From positions 1 through 6,204 of the forward strand of contig CAKZXL010000201.1 in NCBI GenBank assembly GCA_937883885.1: 6,204 nt of DNA, given 5' to 3'. Both the position numbers and the translations under genes were made by a program. Within the stretch, counting starts at the first letter, position 1, and the number at the start of each line of letters is the position of its first letter. The stretch comes from an uncultured Aquincola sp. (GTDB taxonomy: Bacteria > Pseudomonadota > Gammaproteobacteria > Burkholderiales > Burkholderiaceae). The notes under the pieces were generated by a model that was not told where the DNA came from, made no database searches, and was given only the letters and a program-made list of their open reading frames with translations. Of the stretch, positions 1 to 6,202 are shown piece by piece.

Positions 1-177
1 ATCCTCAAGGCCAAGAAGGCCCTGGCCGACATGGCCTCGGGCGAGGTGCTGAAGGTGGTGGCCACCGACCCGTCGTCGACGCGCGACTTCCAGGCCTTTG
101 CCAAGCAGACCGGCAACGAGCTGCTGGAGCAGACCGCCGCCGGTGGCGAGTTCACGCATTACTTGAAGCGCCGGTAG
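1..177 (+). CDS. TusA/SirA-family sulfurtransferase, C-terminal part (5' end outside window)
   Basis: The first 58 codons in frame 1 run open from the window edge to a TAG stop and read ILKAKKALADM, then GEVLKVVATDP, then DFQAFAKQTGNELLEQ, ending YLKRR. This matches the second half of the small (about 75-80 residue) TusA/SirA/YeeD family: the helix directly after the CPxP cysteine motif, the strand ending in a TDP turn, and the second helix with its following strand. Family members carry sulfur as a cysteine persulfide, for example for tRNA thiolation or other sulfur relays, and act in the cytoplasm. The active-site cysteine should lie just upstream of the first base, so it cannot be seen and catalytic competence is not shown. 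Several paralogues with different roles exist in proteobacteria, so I do not assign tusA. The gene ends 23 bp before the convergent galU stop. Confidence 0.85.
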   Translation: MLKAKKALADMASGEVLKVVATDPSSTRDFQAFAKQTGNELLEQTAAGGEFTHYLKRR

Positions 178-193
178 CTGTTACGCCCGGCGC
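168..193. terminator. Weak candidate stem-loop at the convergent end of the TusA-like gene and galU
   Basis: A perfect 7-bp inverted repeat, GCGCCGG at 168-174 and CCGGCGC at 187-193, flanks a 12-base loop that contains the TAG stop of the plus-strand gene. It lies between or over the ends of two convergent genes, where a shared bidirectional terminator would be useful. Neither side carries a T-run, so it is not a classical intrinsic terminator. In such GC-rich sequence a 7-bp match could easily arise by chance. Confidence 0.22.
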
Positions 194-200
194 CTGAAGA

Positions 201-1067
201 TCAGAGGTCGATGCCCTTGAGGTATTCGCGGAAGCCGGGGCCCAGCGTCGGGTGCGCCAGCGCCAGGGCCACGTTGGCTTCCAGGAAGCCTTCCTTGCTG
301 CCGCAGTCGTAGCGCTGGCCTTCGTAGCGGTAGGCAAACACCTTCTCGCGACGCAGCAAACCGGCGATGCCGTCGGTCAGCTGGATCTCGCCACCCACGC
401 CACGCGGCTGGTTGGCAATCTCGTGGAACACGCCCGGCGTGAGGATGTAGCGGCCGGCCACGCCCAGGTTGCTCGGCGCGTTTTCGGGCGCCGGCTTCTC
501 GACGATGCGGGTCAGGTCGAGCAGGCGGTCACTGACCGGCGTGCCGTCGACGATGCCGTAGCGGCGGGTGTGCTCGGGCGGCACTTCCTGCACCGCGATG
601 ATGGAGGCGCGCCATTCCTTGAACTGCTCGACCATCTGCGCCAGCACCGAAGGCTTGCCCACCATCAGGTCGTCGGCCAGCAGCACCGCGAAGGGCGAGT
701 TGCCCACCAAGCGCTGCGCGCACAGCACGGCATGGCCCAGGCCCAGGGCCTGCGCCTGGCGCACGTAGATGCACTCCATGTCCTTGGGCTTGACGCTGTG
801 AACCACATCCAGCAGCTCTTTCTTGCCCGCTTGTTCAAGGGCTACTTCGAGCTCGAACGTCATGTCAAAGTGGTCTTCGATCGGCCGCTTGTGCCGACCG
901 GTGACGAAGATCATTTCCCGAACGCCTGCGGCGTAAGCCTCTTCCACGGCGTATTGGATCAGCGGCTTGTCCACCACGGGCAGCATCTCCTTCGGCTGCG
1001 CCTTCGTGGCCGGGAGAAAGCGGGTACCCAGGCCTGCTACGGGAAAGATGGCTTTTGTGACCGGCAT
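201..1067 (-). CDS. galU: UTP--glucose-1-phosphate uridylyltransferase (UDP-glucose pyrophosphorylase)
   Basis: This gene encodes 288 residues and makes UDP-glucose and pyrophosphate from UTP and glucose 1-phosphate in the cytoplasm. UDP-glucose feeds lipopolysaccharide core, capsule, trehalose and galactose metabolism. The N-terminal nucleotide-binding signature is plain: PVAGLGTRFLPATKA at residues 9-23, then PKEMLPVVDKPLIQY at 25-39. Further family landmarks follow: GLGHAVLCA at 109-117, an LLADD metal/nucleotide segment near 129-133, VEKP at 189-192, GGEIQLTDGI at 225-234, and YDCGSKEGF near 253-261. Length and motif order fit bacterial GalU with no truncation. The ATG at 1065-1067 is chosen because family proteins begin just before the KAIFPVAGLGTR segment. 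The open frame continues upstream to 1568, but that part overlaps the dehydrogenase gene antisense and has no GalU similarity. No clear Shine-Dalgarno sequence precedes the ATG; the leader there is pyrimidine-rich. Confidence 0.96.
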   Translation of the reverse strand: MPVTKAIFPVAGLGTRFLPATKAQPKEMLPVVDKPLIQYAVEEAYAAGVREMIFVTGRHKRPIEDHFDMTFELEVALEQAGKKELLDVVHSVKPKDMECIYVRQAQALGLGHAVLCAQRLVGNSPFAVLLADDLMVGKPSVLAQMVEQFKEWRASIIAVQEVPPEHTRRYGIVDGTPVSDRLLDLTRIVEKPAPENAPSNLGVAGRYILTPGVFHEIANQPRGVGGEIQLTDGIAGLLRREKVFAYRYEGQRYDCGSKEGFLEANVALALAHPTLGPGFREYLKGIDL

Positions 1068-1100
1068 AAAACGTTGAAGGTGAGGGAGTGAGTTTGATTG

Positions 1101-1121
1101 TGGCACGCAGAAAATATGCCA
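1101..1121. promoter_or_regulatory. Inverted repeat TGGCA-N11-TGCCA, possible operator
   Basis: TGGCA at 1101-1105 is mirrored exactly by TGCCA at 1117-1121 across an 11-base A-rich spacer. The half-site centres are 16 bp apart, which would suit a dimeric DNA-binding protein with recognition helices on nearly the same face. It lies 34 bp from the galU start codon and 28 bp from the divergent start. Five-base half-sites are short and the match could be accidental; no regulator gene is adjacent to support it. Confidence 0.25.
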
Positions 1122-1124
1122 TTG

Positions 1125-1136
1125 GGCAAGTTTGCC
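1125..1136. promoter_or_regulatory. Short palindrome GGCAA-GT-TTGCC, possible operator
   Basis: GGCAA at 1125-1129 and TTGCC at 1132-1136 form a 12-bp near-perfect palindrome with a two-base centre. It lies 13 bp before the ATG of the dehydrogenase-like gene and directly beside the TGGCA-N11-TGCCA repeat. If functional it could be an operator or limit translation initiation. It overlaps the possible alternative TTG start at 1132. It is short, so chance is a real explanation. Confidence 0.2.
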
Positions 1137-1149
1137 TACAGCCTGTGAC

Positions 1150-2112
1150 ATGGACGTTTTGATTCTCGACACGTTCGATGCCCAGGTGATGCAGTGGCTG
1201 TCCGACCGGCACCGCGTGCACCATGCGCCTGAACTGGCGCACGACCCCGAAGGCCTGCGCCATGCACTGATCACCACCTCGGCGCTGGTGGCGCCGGCCT
1301 CCATGCGCATCGACGGCCAGCTGCTCAGTGCCGCGCCCCACCTGCGGGCGGTGGCGCGCATCGGCACTGGCAGCGCTGCGCCCATCGACTTCGATGCCTG
1401 CGAACGCGCCGGCGTGGAAGTGGTGCGCAACGGCGCCGCCCATGCCGCCGCCCATGCCGAGTTCGCCATCGGCGCGCTGCTGGCGCAGTGGCGCCACGGC
1501 GAAGGCGCGCTGGCTGCCGGCGGCGAAGCCCGCGAGATCGGCGGTGCCACGGTGGGCCTGTTCGGCATGCAGCCGGGCTCGCGCGCGCTGGCCTCGCTGC
1601 TGCAGGCCTTTGGTGCGCGCGTGGTGGGCTACGACCCCTCGTTGCACGCCAGCGATGCCTTGTGGGTGCGCTGGCAGGTCGAGCCGCTGCCGCTGCGCGA
1701 CTTCATGGCGGCCTGCGACGCGGTGTGCGTGCTGCTGCCCATGTTCAGCCGCTATCGCGGCCTGCTGGGCGAGCGGGTGCTGGCCAGCTGCAAGCCGGGC
1801 CAGGCGCTGGTGAGCCTGACGCATGCCTCGGTGTTCGACGAACCGGCCCTGGCCGAAGCCATGGGCGATGGCCGCGTGGCCGGCGTGTGGTTCGACGACG
1901 CCGAGCCCGAACTGCTGGAGCCGGGCCGGCCCCTGCATGGCCTGCCGGGCTTGCACGTGTCGCCGCGGCTGGCGCAAGCCACGCGCGAGTCGCGCGAGCG
2001 CAGCGCCTGGGCCGTGGCCCGCCGCATCGACGCGCTTCTGGCTCCCTGGGCCCGCCAGGGCCAAAGCACCACGGCCGCGCCCTGGATGGCGCTGGCGCCG
2101 CGGGCAGCCTGA
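1150..2112 (+). CDS. D-2-hydroxyacid dehydrogenase-fold protein with altered active site
   Basis: These 320 residues follow the two-domain layout of the D-isomer 2-hydroxyacid dehydrogenases (phosphoglycerate dehydrogenase superfamily). There is an N-terminal substrate-domain segment with LRAVARIGTGS at 65-75 and HAEFAIGALL near 102-111, then the Rossmann domain from about 130, and a return to the first domain after about 270. The family fit is clear but key residues differ. The GxGxxG nucleotide loop reads GLFGMQPGS at 136-144, although the acidic residue after the second strand is kept (YD, Asp162). Where family members have Arg in an N-x-x-R-G context, this protein has VSLTHAS with His225. 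The EP glutamate is kept (Glu252). The catalytic His of the TPH motif is replaced in SPRLAQAT by Arg273. The substrate and activity are therefore unknown, and I give no symbol. The ATG at 1150 is chosen because MDVLILD starts the first beta strand. An upstream TTG at 1132 would add six residues. No good ribosome-binding site precedes either. The last roughly 20 residues form a loose Ala/Pro-rich tail. Confidence 0.85.
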   Translation: MDVLILDTFDAQVMQWLSDRHRVHHAPELAHDPEGLRHALITTSALVAPASMRIDGQLLSAAPHLRAVARIGTGSAAPIDFDACERAGVEVVRNGAAHAAAHAEFAIGALLAQWRHGEGALAAGGEAREIGGATVGLFGMQPGSRALASLLQAFGARVVGYDPSLHASDALWVRWQVEPLPLRDFMAACDAVCVLLPMFSRYRGLLGERVLASCKPGQALVSLTHASVFDEPALAEAMGDGRVAGVWFDDAEPELLEPGRPLHGLPGLHVSPRLAQATRESRERSAWAVARRIDALLAPWARQGQSTTAAPWMALAPRAA

Positions 2113-2118
2113 GCCACC

Positions 2119-2287
2119 GCAGCGCGCTTGGGGGCGACCTCAATCCCGCCGGGCCGCCCCAAGGGACTGAGCTCCCCCTCGGGGGGGCGCGAGCGCAGCG
2201 AGCTTGGGGGCGACCTCAATCCCGCCGGGCCGCCCCAAGGGACTGAGCTCCCCCTCGGGGGGACGCGAGCGCAGCGAGCTTGGGGGC
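2119..2287. repeat. Tandem 76-bp GC-rich intergenic repeat, two full copies plus partial ends
   Basis: Copy A covers 2127-2202 and copy B covers 2203-2278. I find one difference in 76 positions (G at 2187, A at 2263). A short 5' remnant (2119-2126, one mismatch) and a 9-base 3' start of a third copy (2279-2287) frame them. Each copy holds nested inverted repeats. CTTGGGGGCG at the copy start mirrors CGCCCCAAG further in, with one bulged G. A C-run/TC/G-run hairpin sits in the middle, and the CCCCAAG arm can also pair with CTTGGGG of the next copy. The array fills almost the whole 185-bp gap between the convergent ends of the dehydrogenase-like gene and valS. I remember similar CCCCAAG...GAGGGGGA...CTTGGGG blocks after genes in Comamonadaceae and relatives, so this is probably a dispersed family, but I cannot count copies here. 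Open frames read through it are artefacts: 76 is not a multiple of three. Confidence 0.9.
2231..2287 (-). terminator. Structured end of the valS transcript within the repeat, candidate terminator
   Basis: Eleven bases after the valS stop the minus-strand transcript enters CCCCCAAG (complement of 2279-2286). This can pair with CTTGGGG (complement of 2233-2239), giving an outer stem of about 7 bp. The stem encloses a second C/G-run hairpin over 2250-2262. The same element is repeated once more beyond it, and the plus-strand transcript of the neighbouring gene meets equivalent structures. There is no U-run after the stems, so a canonical intrinsic terminator is not shown. Rho-dependent ending or 3'-end stabilisation by the hairpins is equally possible. 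Confidence 0.4.
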
Positions 2288-2297
2288 TGGCACCACG

Positions 2298-5144
2298 TCA
2301 AGCAGTTGCTTCCAGCCGCGCAGCCTGCGCCTGCAGCCGCTGCACCGTCTGGCTGAAATCGGCCAGGCGCTGCTTCTCCTGCTCCACCACCGCCGCCGGG
2401 GCGCGGGCGACGAAGCTCTCGTTGCCCAGCTTGACCGTGGCCTTGGTGATCTCGCCTTCCAGCCGCGCGATTTCTTTGGCCAGGCGCGCCTTCTCGGCGG
2501 CCACGTCCACTTCCACGTGCAGCGCCAGGCGGATGTCGCCCAGCACCGACACCGGCGCAGTGGCGGTGGCTTGGTCGAAGGCGGCTTCATCGGCCAGCAC
2601 CTGCACGTCGGACAGCTTGGCCAGCGCCTTCAGCAGCGGGGCCACCTGCTGCACGAATTCGGCGTCGCCCAGCGTGATCAGCGGCGCCCGCTCGGCGGGC
2701 GAGAGGTTCATCTCGGCGCGCAGGTTGCGGCAGGCGCCCACCGTGGCCTTGAGCCGCGCCATCCAGGCGATGGCGGCTTCGTCGATCTTCTCGGGCTGGG
2801 CCTGCGGATAGGCGGCGGTGACGATGGACGGGCCCTGCCGGCCGGCCACCGGCGCCACCGTGTTCCACAGCTCGGCGGTGATGAAGGGCGTGATCGGGTG
2901 CAGCAGCCGCAGCACCGCTTCCAGCGTGCGGATCAGCGTGCGGCGGGTGGCGCGCTGCTGGGCCTCGGTGCCGGTCTGGATCTGCACCTTGGCCACTTCC
3001 AGGTACCAGTCGCAGTACTCGTCCCACACGAAGCTGTAGATCGTGTTGGCCACGTTGTCGAGGCGGTACTCGGCAAAGCCCTGGGCCACCGCGGCTTCCA
3101 CCTTCTGCAGCTCGCTGCTGATCCAGCGGTCGGCCTGGCTGAACTGCATGTAGCCGTGGAAGGCGCCGCCGGGCGCACATTCGGCCTTGGTGTGCTCGGC
3201 CAGGCCGCAGTCCTGGCCTTCGCAGTTCATCAGCACGAAGCGGGTGGCGTTCCAGAGCTTGTTGCAGAAGTTGCGGTAGCCCTCGCAGCGCTTGCTGTCG
3301 AAGTTGACGCTGCGGCCCAGCGTGGCCATGGCCGCGAAGGTGAAGCGCAGCGCATCGGCGCCGTAGGCCGGAATGCCCGCCGGAAACTCCTTCTCGGTGG
3401 CCTTGCGCACCTTGGGCGCCGTCTCGGGCTTGCGCAGGCCCACCACGCGCTTGTCCAGCAGTGGCGCCAGCTCGATGCCGTCGATCAGGTCCACCGGGTC
3501 GAGCACGTTGCCTTCGCTCTTGCTCATCTTCTTGCCCTGCGCATCCAGCACCAGGCCGTGGATGTACACGTGGCGGAAGGGCACCTGACCGGTGAAGTGC
3601 TTGGTCATCATGATCATCCGGGCCACCCAGAAGAAGATGATGTCGTAGCCGGTGACCAGCACGCTGCTGGGCAGGAAGAGGTCTTGCTCGATGGTCTTCT
3701 CGGGCCAGCCCAGGGTGCTGAAGGGCACCAGCGCCGACGAGTACCAGGTGTCCAGCACGTCTTCGTCGCGGCGCAGCGCGCCGGTGTAGCCGGCGGCCGT
3801 GGCCCGCTCACGCGCTTGCTCTTCACTGCGGGCGACGAAGAGTTCGCCGCCGTCGCCGTACCAGGCCGGAATCTGGTGGCCCCACCACAGCTGGCGGCTG
3901 ATGCACCAGTCCTGGATGTTCTTCATCCACTGGTTGTAGGTGTTCACCCAGTTCTCGGGCACGAACTTCACCTCGCCCGAAGAGACGGCCTCGATGGCTT
4001 CTTCGGCGATGCTCTTGCCGTTGTGGCCGGCCTTGCTCATGGCCACGAACCACTGGTCGGTGAGCATGGGCTCGATCACCTGGCCGGTGCGGGCGCAGCG
4101 CGGCACCATCAGCTTGTGCTTCTTCACCTCCACCAGCAGGCCTTCGGCCTCCAGCTGGGCGACGATCTGCTTGCGCGCGACGAAGCGGTCCAGGCCCACG
4201 TAGGCGGCCGGGATCTCGGGCACTTCGGCGCCGCTGACCTTGGCTTCCAGGTCGAAGATGGTGAGCATGGGCAAGCCATGCCGCAGGCCCACCTGGTAGT
4301 CGTTGGTGTCGTGGGCCGGGGTGACCTTGACCACGCCGGTGCCGAAGGCCTTGTCCACGTAGTCGTCGGCGATCACCGGCACCAGGCGGCCGGTGACGGG
4401 CAAGCGCACCTGCTGGCCGATCAGGTGGGTGTAGCGCTCGTCTTCCGGGTGCACCATCACCGCGGTGTCGCCCAACAAGGTTTCGGGCCGGGTGGTGGCC
4501 ACCACCAGCGACTCGGTGCTGCCCTCGATCGGGTAGCGGATGTGCCACAGGTGGCCTTCTTCCTCTTCGCTTTCCACCTCCAGGTCGGAGACGGCGCTCT
4601 TGAGGATCGGGTCCCAGCTCACCAGCCGCTTGCCGCGGTAGATCAGGCCTTCTTCGTACAGGCGCACGAAGGTTTCAGTCACCACCTTGGACAGCTTGTC
4701 GTCCATGGTGAAGTACTCATGGTTCCAGCTCACGCTGTCGCCCATGCGGCGCATCTGCTGCGTGATGGTGGAGCCGCTTTGCTGCTTCCACTCCCACACA
4801 CGCGCGACGAAGTTCTTGCGGCCCAGGTCGTGGCGGCTCTGGCCCTGGTCCTGCAGCTGGCGCTCCACCACGATCTGCGTGGCGATGCCGGCGTGGTCGG
4901 TGCCCGGCACCCACAGCGTGTTGAAGCCGCGCATGCGGTGGTAGCGCGTCAACGAGTCCATGATGGTCTGGTTGAACGCATGGCCCATGTGCAGCGTGCC
5001 CGTCACGTTGGGCGGCGGCAGCTGGATGCTGAAGCTGGGCTTGGCCGCATCCAGCGTGGGCTCATAGACGCCGCTCTTCTCCCACAGCGGCCCCCAGTGG
5101 GCCTCGATCGCGGCGGGTTCGAAGGACTTGGCGAGTTCGGTCAT
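2298..5144 (-). CDS. valS: Valyl-tRNA synthetase
   Basis: This gene encodes 948 residues of a class I aminoacyl-tRNA synthetase that joins valine to tRNA-Val in an ATP-dependent reaction and clears misactivated threonine. All main landmarks are present. [15 protein letters not shown] at 43-57 contains the HIGH-type ATP motif (HMGH, 52-55). Zinc-free connective regions lead to the CP1 editing domain, with TTRPET at 217-222 and [15 protein letters not shown] at 268-282. [16 protein letters not shown] lies at 413-428, DTWYSS near 465-470, and [10 protein letters not shown] at 537-546 holds the KMSKS loop. The anticodon-binding helical domain includes [16 protein letters not shown] around 625-640. 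The last 70 or so residues, rich in Glu, Lys, Arg and Leu (for example [16 protein letters not shown]), form the C-terminal coiled coil that contacts tRNA. Length is close to the roughly 950 residues of the E. coli enzyme and the gene looks intact. The ATG at 5142-5144 gives the normal N-terminus. The 16 bases before it show no purine-rich ribosome-binding site. guaC lies 80 bp upstream on the same strand. Confidence 0.98.
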   Translation of the reverse strand: MTELAKSFEPAAIEAHWGPLWEKSGVYEPTLDAAKPSFSIQLPPPNVTGTLHMGHAFNQTIMDSLTRYHRMRGFNTLWVPGTDHAGIATQIVVERQLQDQGQSRHDLGRKNFVARVWEWKQQSGSTITQQMRRMGDSVSWNHEYFTMDDKLSKVVTETFVRLYEEGLIYRGKRLVSWDPILKSAVSDLEVESEEEEGHLWHIRYPIEGSTESLVVATTRPETLLGDTAVMVHPEDERYTHLIGQQVRLPVTGRLVPVIADDYVDKAFGTGVVKVTPAHDTNDYQVGLRHGLPMLTIFDLEAKVSGAEVPEIPAAYVGLDRFVARKQIVAQLEAEGLLVEVKKHKLMVPRCARTGQVIEPMLTDQWFVAMSKAGHNGKSIAEEAIEAVSSGEVKFVPENWVNTYNQWMKNIQDWCISRQLWWGHQIPAWYGDGGELFVARSEEQARERATAAGYTGALRRDEDVLDTWYSSALVPFSTLGWPEKTIEQDLFLPSSVLVTGYDIIFFWVARMIMMTKHFTGQVPFRHVYIHGLVLDAQGKKMSKSEGNVLDPVDLIDGIELAPLLDKRVVGLRKPETAPKVRKATEKEFPAGIPAYGADALRFTFAAMATLGRSVNFDSKRCEGYRNFCNKLWNATRFVLMNCEGQDCGLAEHTKAECAPGGAFHGYMQFSQADRWISSELQKVEAAVAQGFAEYRLDNVANTIYSFVWDEYCDWYLEVAKVQIQTGTEAQQRATRRTLIRTLEAVLRLLHPITPFITAELWNTVAPVAGRQGPSIVTAAYPQAQPEKIDEAAIAWMARLKATVGACRNLRAEMNLSPAERAPLITLGDAEFVQQVAPLLKALAKLSDVQVLADEAAFDQATATAPVSVLGDIRLALHVEVDVAAEKARLAKEIARLEGEITKATVKLGNESFVARAPAAVVEQEKQRLADFSQTVQRLQAQAARLEATA

Positions 5145-5160
5145 GGCAGGAAAGTCCGGT

Positions 5161-5188
5161 GCGCCGGCCCGCGGTGGCGGGCTGGCGC
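5161..5188 (-). promoter_or_regulatory. Strong GC-rich stem-loop in the guaC-valS gap (terminator or valS leader element)
   Basis: Positions 5161-5172 and 5177-5188 are complementary over 12 positions around a four-base loop. The only imperfection is the 5166/5183 pair, an A-C mismatch in the minus-strand RNA. The stem ends 16 bases before the valS ATG and begins 36 bases after the guaC stop. With no U-run behind it, it is not a textbook terminator. It could weakly end or stabilise the guaC message, or lie in the 5' leader of valS and affect its translation. T-box control of valS is a Firmicutes feature, and no T-box motif is visible. Confidence 0.4.
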
Positions 5189-5211
5189 GAGGGCGTTGCA
5201 GGGGATGACCG

Positions 5212-5217
5212 ATTGTA
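5212..5217 (-). promoter_or_regulatory. Possible -10 element for valS
   Basis: On the minus strand this reads TACAAT, five of six matches to the sigma70 -10 consensus, starting eight bases past the guaC stop codon in an otherwise very GC-rich gap. No recognisable -35 hexamer is found 16-19 bp upstream; that stretch lies inside the end of guaC and reads GCATCT at 17-bp spacing. There is no extended -10 TG. If used, transcription would start upstream of the GC-rich hairpin and give valS a leader of roughly 60 bases. Confidence 0.2.
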
Positions 5218-5224
5218 GGCGGGG

Positions 5225-6202
5225 CTACATCAGCAGATGCTCGCCGGCGTTGTCGCCGCCCAGGATGACGTAGTTGACCCGCCGCACGTCGGCCAGGCCC
5301 GTGCCGCCGGCGTACGAGATGGAGCTTTGCAGGTCTTCGCGCATCTCGCGCAGGGTGTCGGCCAGGCGGCCCTTGACCGGCTCCAGGATGCGCTTGCCTT
5401 CCACGTGCTTGTACTCGCCCTTGTTGAAGTCGGACGCCGAGCCGTAGTACTCCTTGTACAGCTTGCCGTCGACTTCCACCGTCTGGCCGGGTGACTCTTC
5501 ATGGCCGGCGAACAGCGAGCCGATCATCACCATGCTGGCGCCGAAGCGCACGCTCTTGGCGATGTCGCCATGGTCGCGGATGCCGCCGTCCGCGATGATG
5601 GGCTTGGTGGCCACGCGCGAGCACCACTTCAGCGCCGACAGCTGCCAGCCGCCGGTGCCGAAACCCGTCTTCAGCCGGGTGATGCACACCTTGCCGGGGC
5701 CGATGCCCACCTTGGTGGCGTCGGCGCCCCAGTTCTCCAGGTCGATCACCGCCTCGGGCGTGCCCACGTTGCCGGCGATCACGAAGGTCTTGGGCAGCTT
5801 GTGCTTGATGTGCTCGATGGTGCGGCGCACGCTCTCGGCATGGCCGTGGGCGATGTCGATGGTGATGTAGTCGGCGCCCACGCCTTCGGCGGCCAGGCGG
5901 TCGATCACCTCGAAGTCGGCCGGCTTGACGCCCGAACTGATCGAGACGAACAGCCCCTTGTCGCGCATGCGGCGGGCATAGGCCACGTTGTCCACGTCGA
6001 AGCGGTGCATCACGTAGAAGTAGCCGTTGGCCGCCAGCCACTGGCTGATCGGCTCATCGACCACCGTCTTCATGTTGGCCGGCACCACCGGCAGGTTGAA
6101 GCGGCGGCCGCCGAACTCGATGGACGTGTCGCACTCGCTGCGGCTGTCCACGCGGCACTTGCGCGGCAGCAGCAGCACGTTGTCGTAGTCGAAGATTTCC
6201 AT
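5225..6202 (-). CDS. guaC: GMP reductase (NADPH-dependent, IMPDH/GMPR family)
   Basis: This 325-residue protein converts GMP to IMP and ammonia with NADPH, feeding guanine nucleotides back to the purine branch point in the cytoplasm. The sequence is a TIM-barrel member of the IMPDH/GMPR family without CBS domains. It opens with [13 protein letters not shown], followed by RSECDT at 21-26, [12 protein letters not shown] at 39-50 and [10 protein letters not shown] at 112-121. [13 protein letters not shown] lies at 140-152, and [18 protein letters not shown] at 159-176 contains the catalytic loop cysteine (Cys173). [10 protein letters not shown] is at 178-187, PIIADGGIR at 201-209, [16 protein letters not shown] at 224-239, and the flap residues [12 protein letters not shown] at 290-301. 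Length and motifs match the shorter bacterial GuaC type typified by Firmicutes enzymes, rather than the approximately 347-residue E. coli type. IMP dehydrogenase is the only serious alternative, and it is disfavoured by the small size and the [19 protein letters not shown] pattern. Only two bases precede the ATG, so the promoter and ribosome-binding site are outside the window. The TAG stop lies 80 bp before valS. Confidence 0.93.
   Translation of the reverse strand: MEIFDYDNVLLLPRKCRVDSRSECDTSIEFGGRRFNLPVVPANMKTVVDEPISQWLAANGYFYVMHRFDVDNVAYARRMRDKGLFVSISSGVKPADFEVIDRLAAEGVGADYITIDIAHGHAESVRRTIEHIKHKLPKTFVIAGNVGTPEAVIDLENWGADATKVGIGPGKVCITRLKTGFGTGGWQLSALKWCSRVATKPIIADGGIRDHGDIAKSVRFGASMVMIGSLFAGHEESPGQTVEVDGKLYKEYYGSASDFNKGEYKHVEGKRILEPVKGRLADTLREMREDLQSSISYAGGTGLADVRRVNYVILGGDNAGEHLLM

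Larger units (their letters stand above)
1068..1149. promoter_or_regulatory. Divergent intergenic region between galU and the dehydrogenase-like gene
   Basis: This 82-bp spacer must hold the start signals of both divergent genes, unless one is transcribed from further away. It is visibly more AT-rich than its surroundings, with an A/T patch at 1111-1117, as expected for promoter DNA. On the plus strand TTGATT (1094-1099) and TATGCC (1115-1120) are spaced 15 bp apart, a poor sigma70 match. On the minus strand TTGCCC lies at 1128-1133 with no good -10 element at the usual distance. Two inverted repeats sit in the middle and are listed separately. The region is well supported as regulatory by its position, but I cannot place exact promoters. 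Confidence 0.5.

Noticed and set aside
252..1091. A 279-codon plus-strand open frame antisense to galU
   Set aside because: Same cause: it mirrors galU codons, is rich in His, Gln, Arg and Leu, and shows no family motifs. GalU is certain on the minus strand.
1101..1119. A sigma54-type promoter suggested by TGGCACG at 1101-1107
   Set aside because: The downstream GC element is at 1118-1119, four bases further than the fixed GG-to-GC spacing allows, and the TTGC context is missing.
1068..1568. Upstream extension of galU beyond the ATG at 1065-1067
   Set aside because: The open frame continues, but this part is antisense to the dehydrogenase-like gene. It is Ala/Ser/Pro/Arg-rich, and GalU proteins begin a few residues before the AGLGTR motif.
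865..2064. A 399-codon minus-strand open frame antisense to the dehydrogenase-like gene and running into galU out of frame
   Set aside because: It has no domain signature, compositionally resembles a reverse shadow, and overlaps two better-supported genes.
2119..2287. A CRISPR array
   Set aside because: The two copies are directly adjacent 76-bp units without spacers between short repeats, and no cas gene is present.
2128..2811. Open frame reading from the tandem repeat into the antisense of valS
   Set aside because: Its first part is a translation of the 76-bp repeat in changing frames and its remainder is antisense valS. There is no real protein family signal.
5145..5224. A T-box riboswitch ahead of valS
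   Set aside because: The gap is only 80 bp with no T-box consensus or specifier-loop architecture, and such control belongs mainly to Firmicutes and Actinobacteria.
2280..5273. A 997-codon open frame on the plus strand lying antisense to all of valS
   Set aside because: It is a shadow frame produced by the GC-rich codon use of valS. Its translation is His/Gly/Val/Leu-rich low-complexity text with no recognisable domain, it starts within the repeat region, and valS is unmistakable on the other strand.
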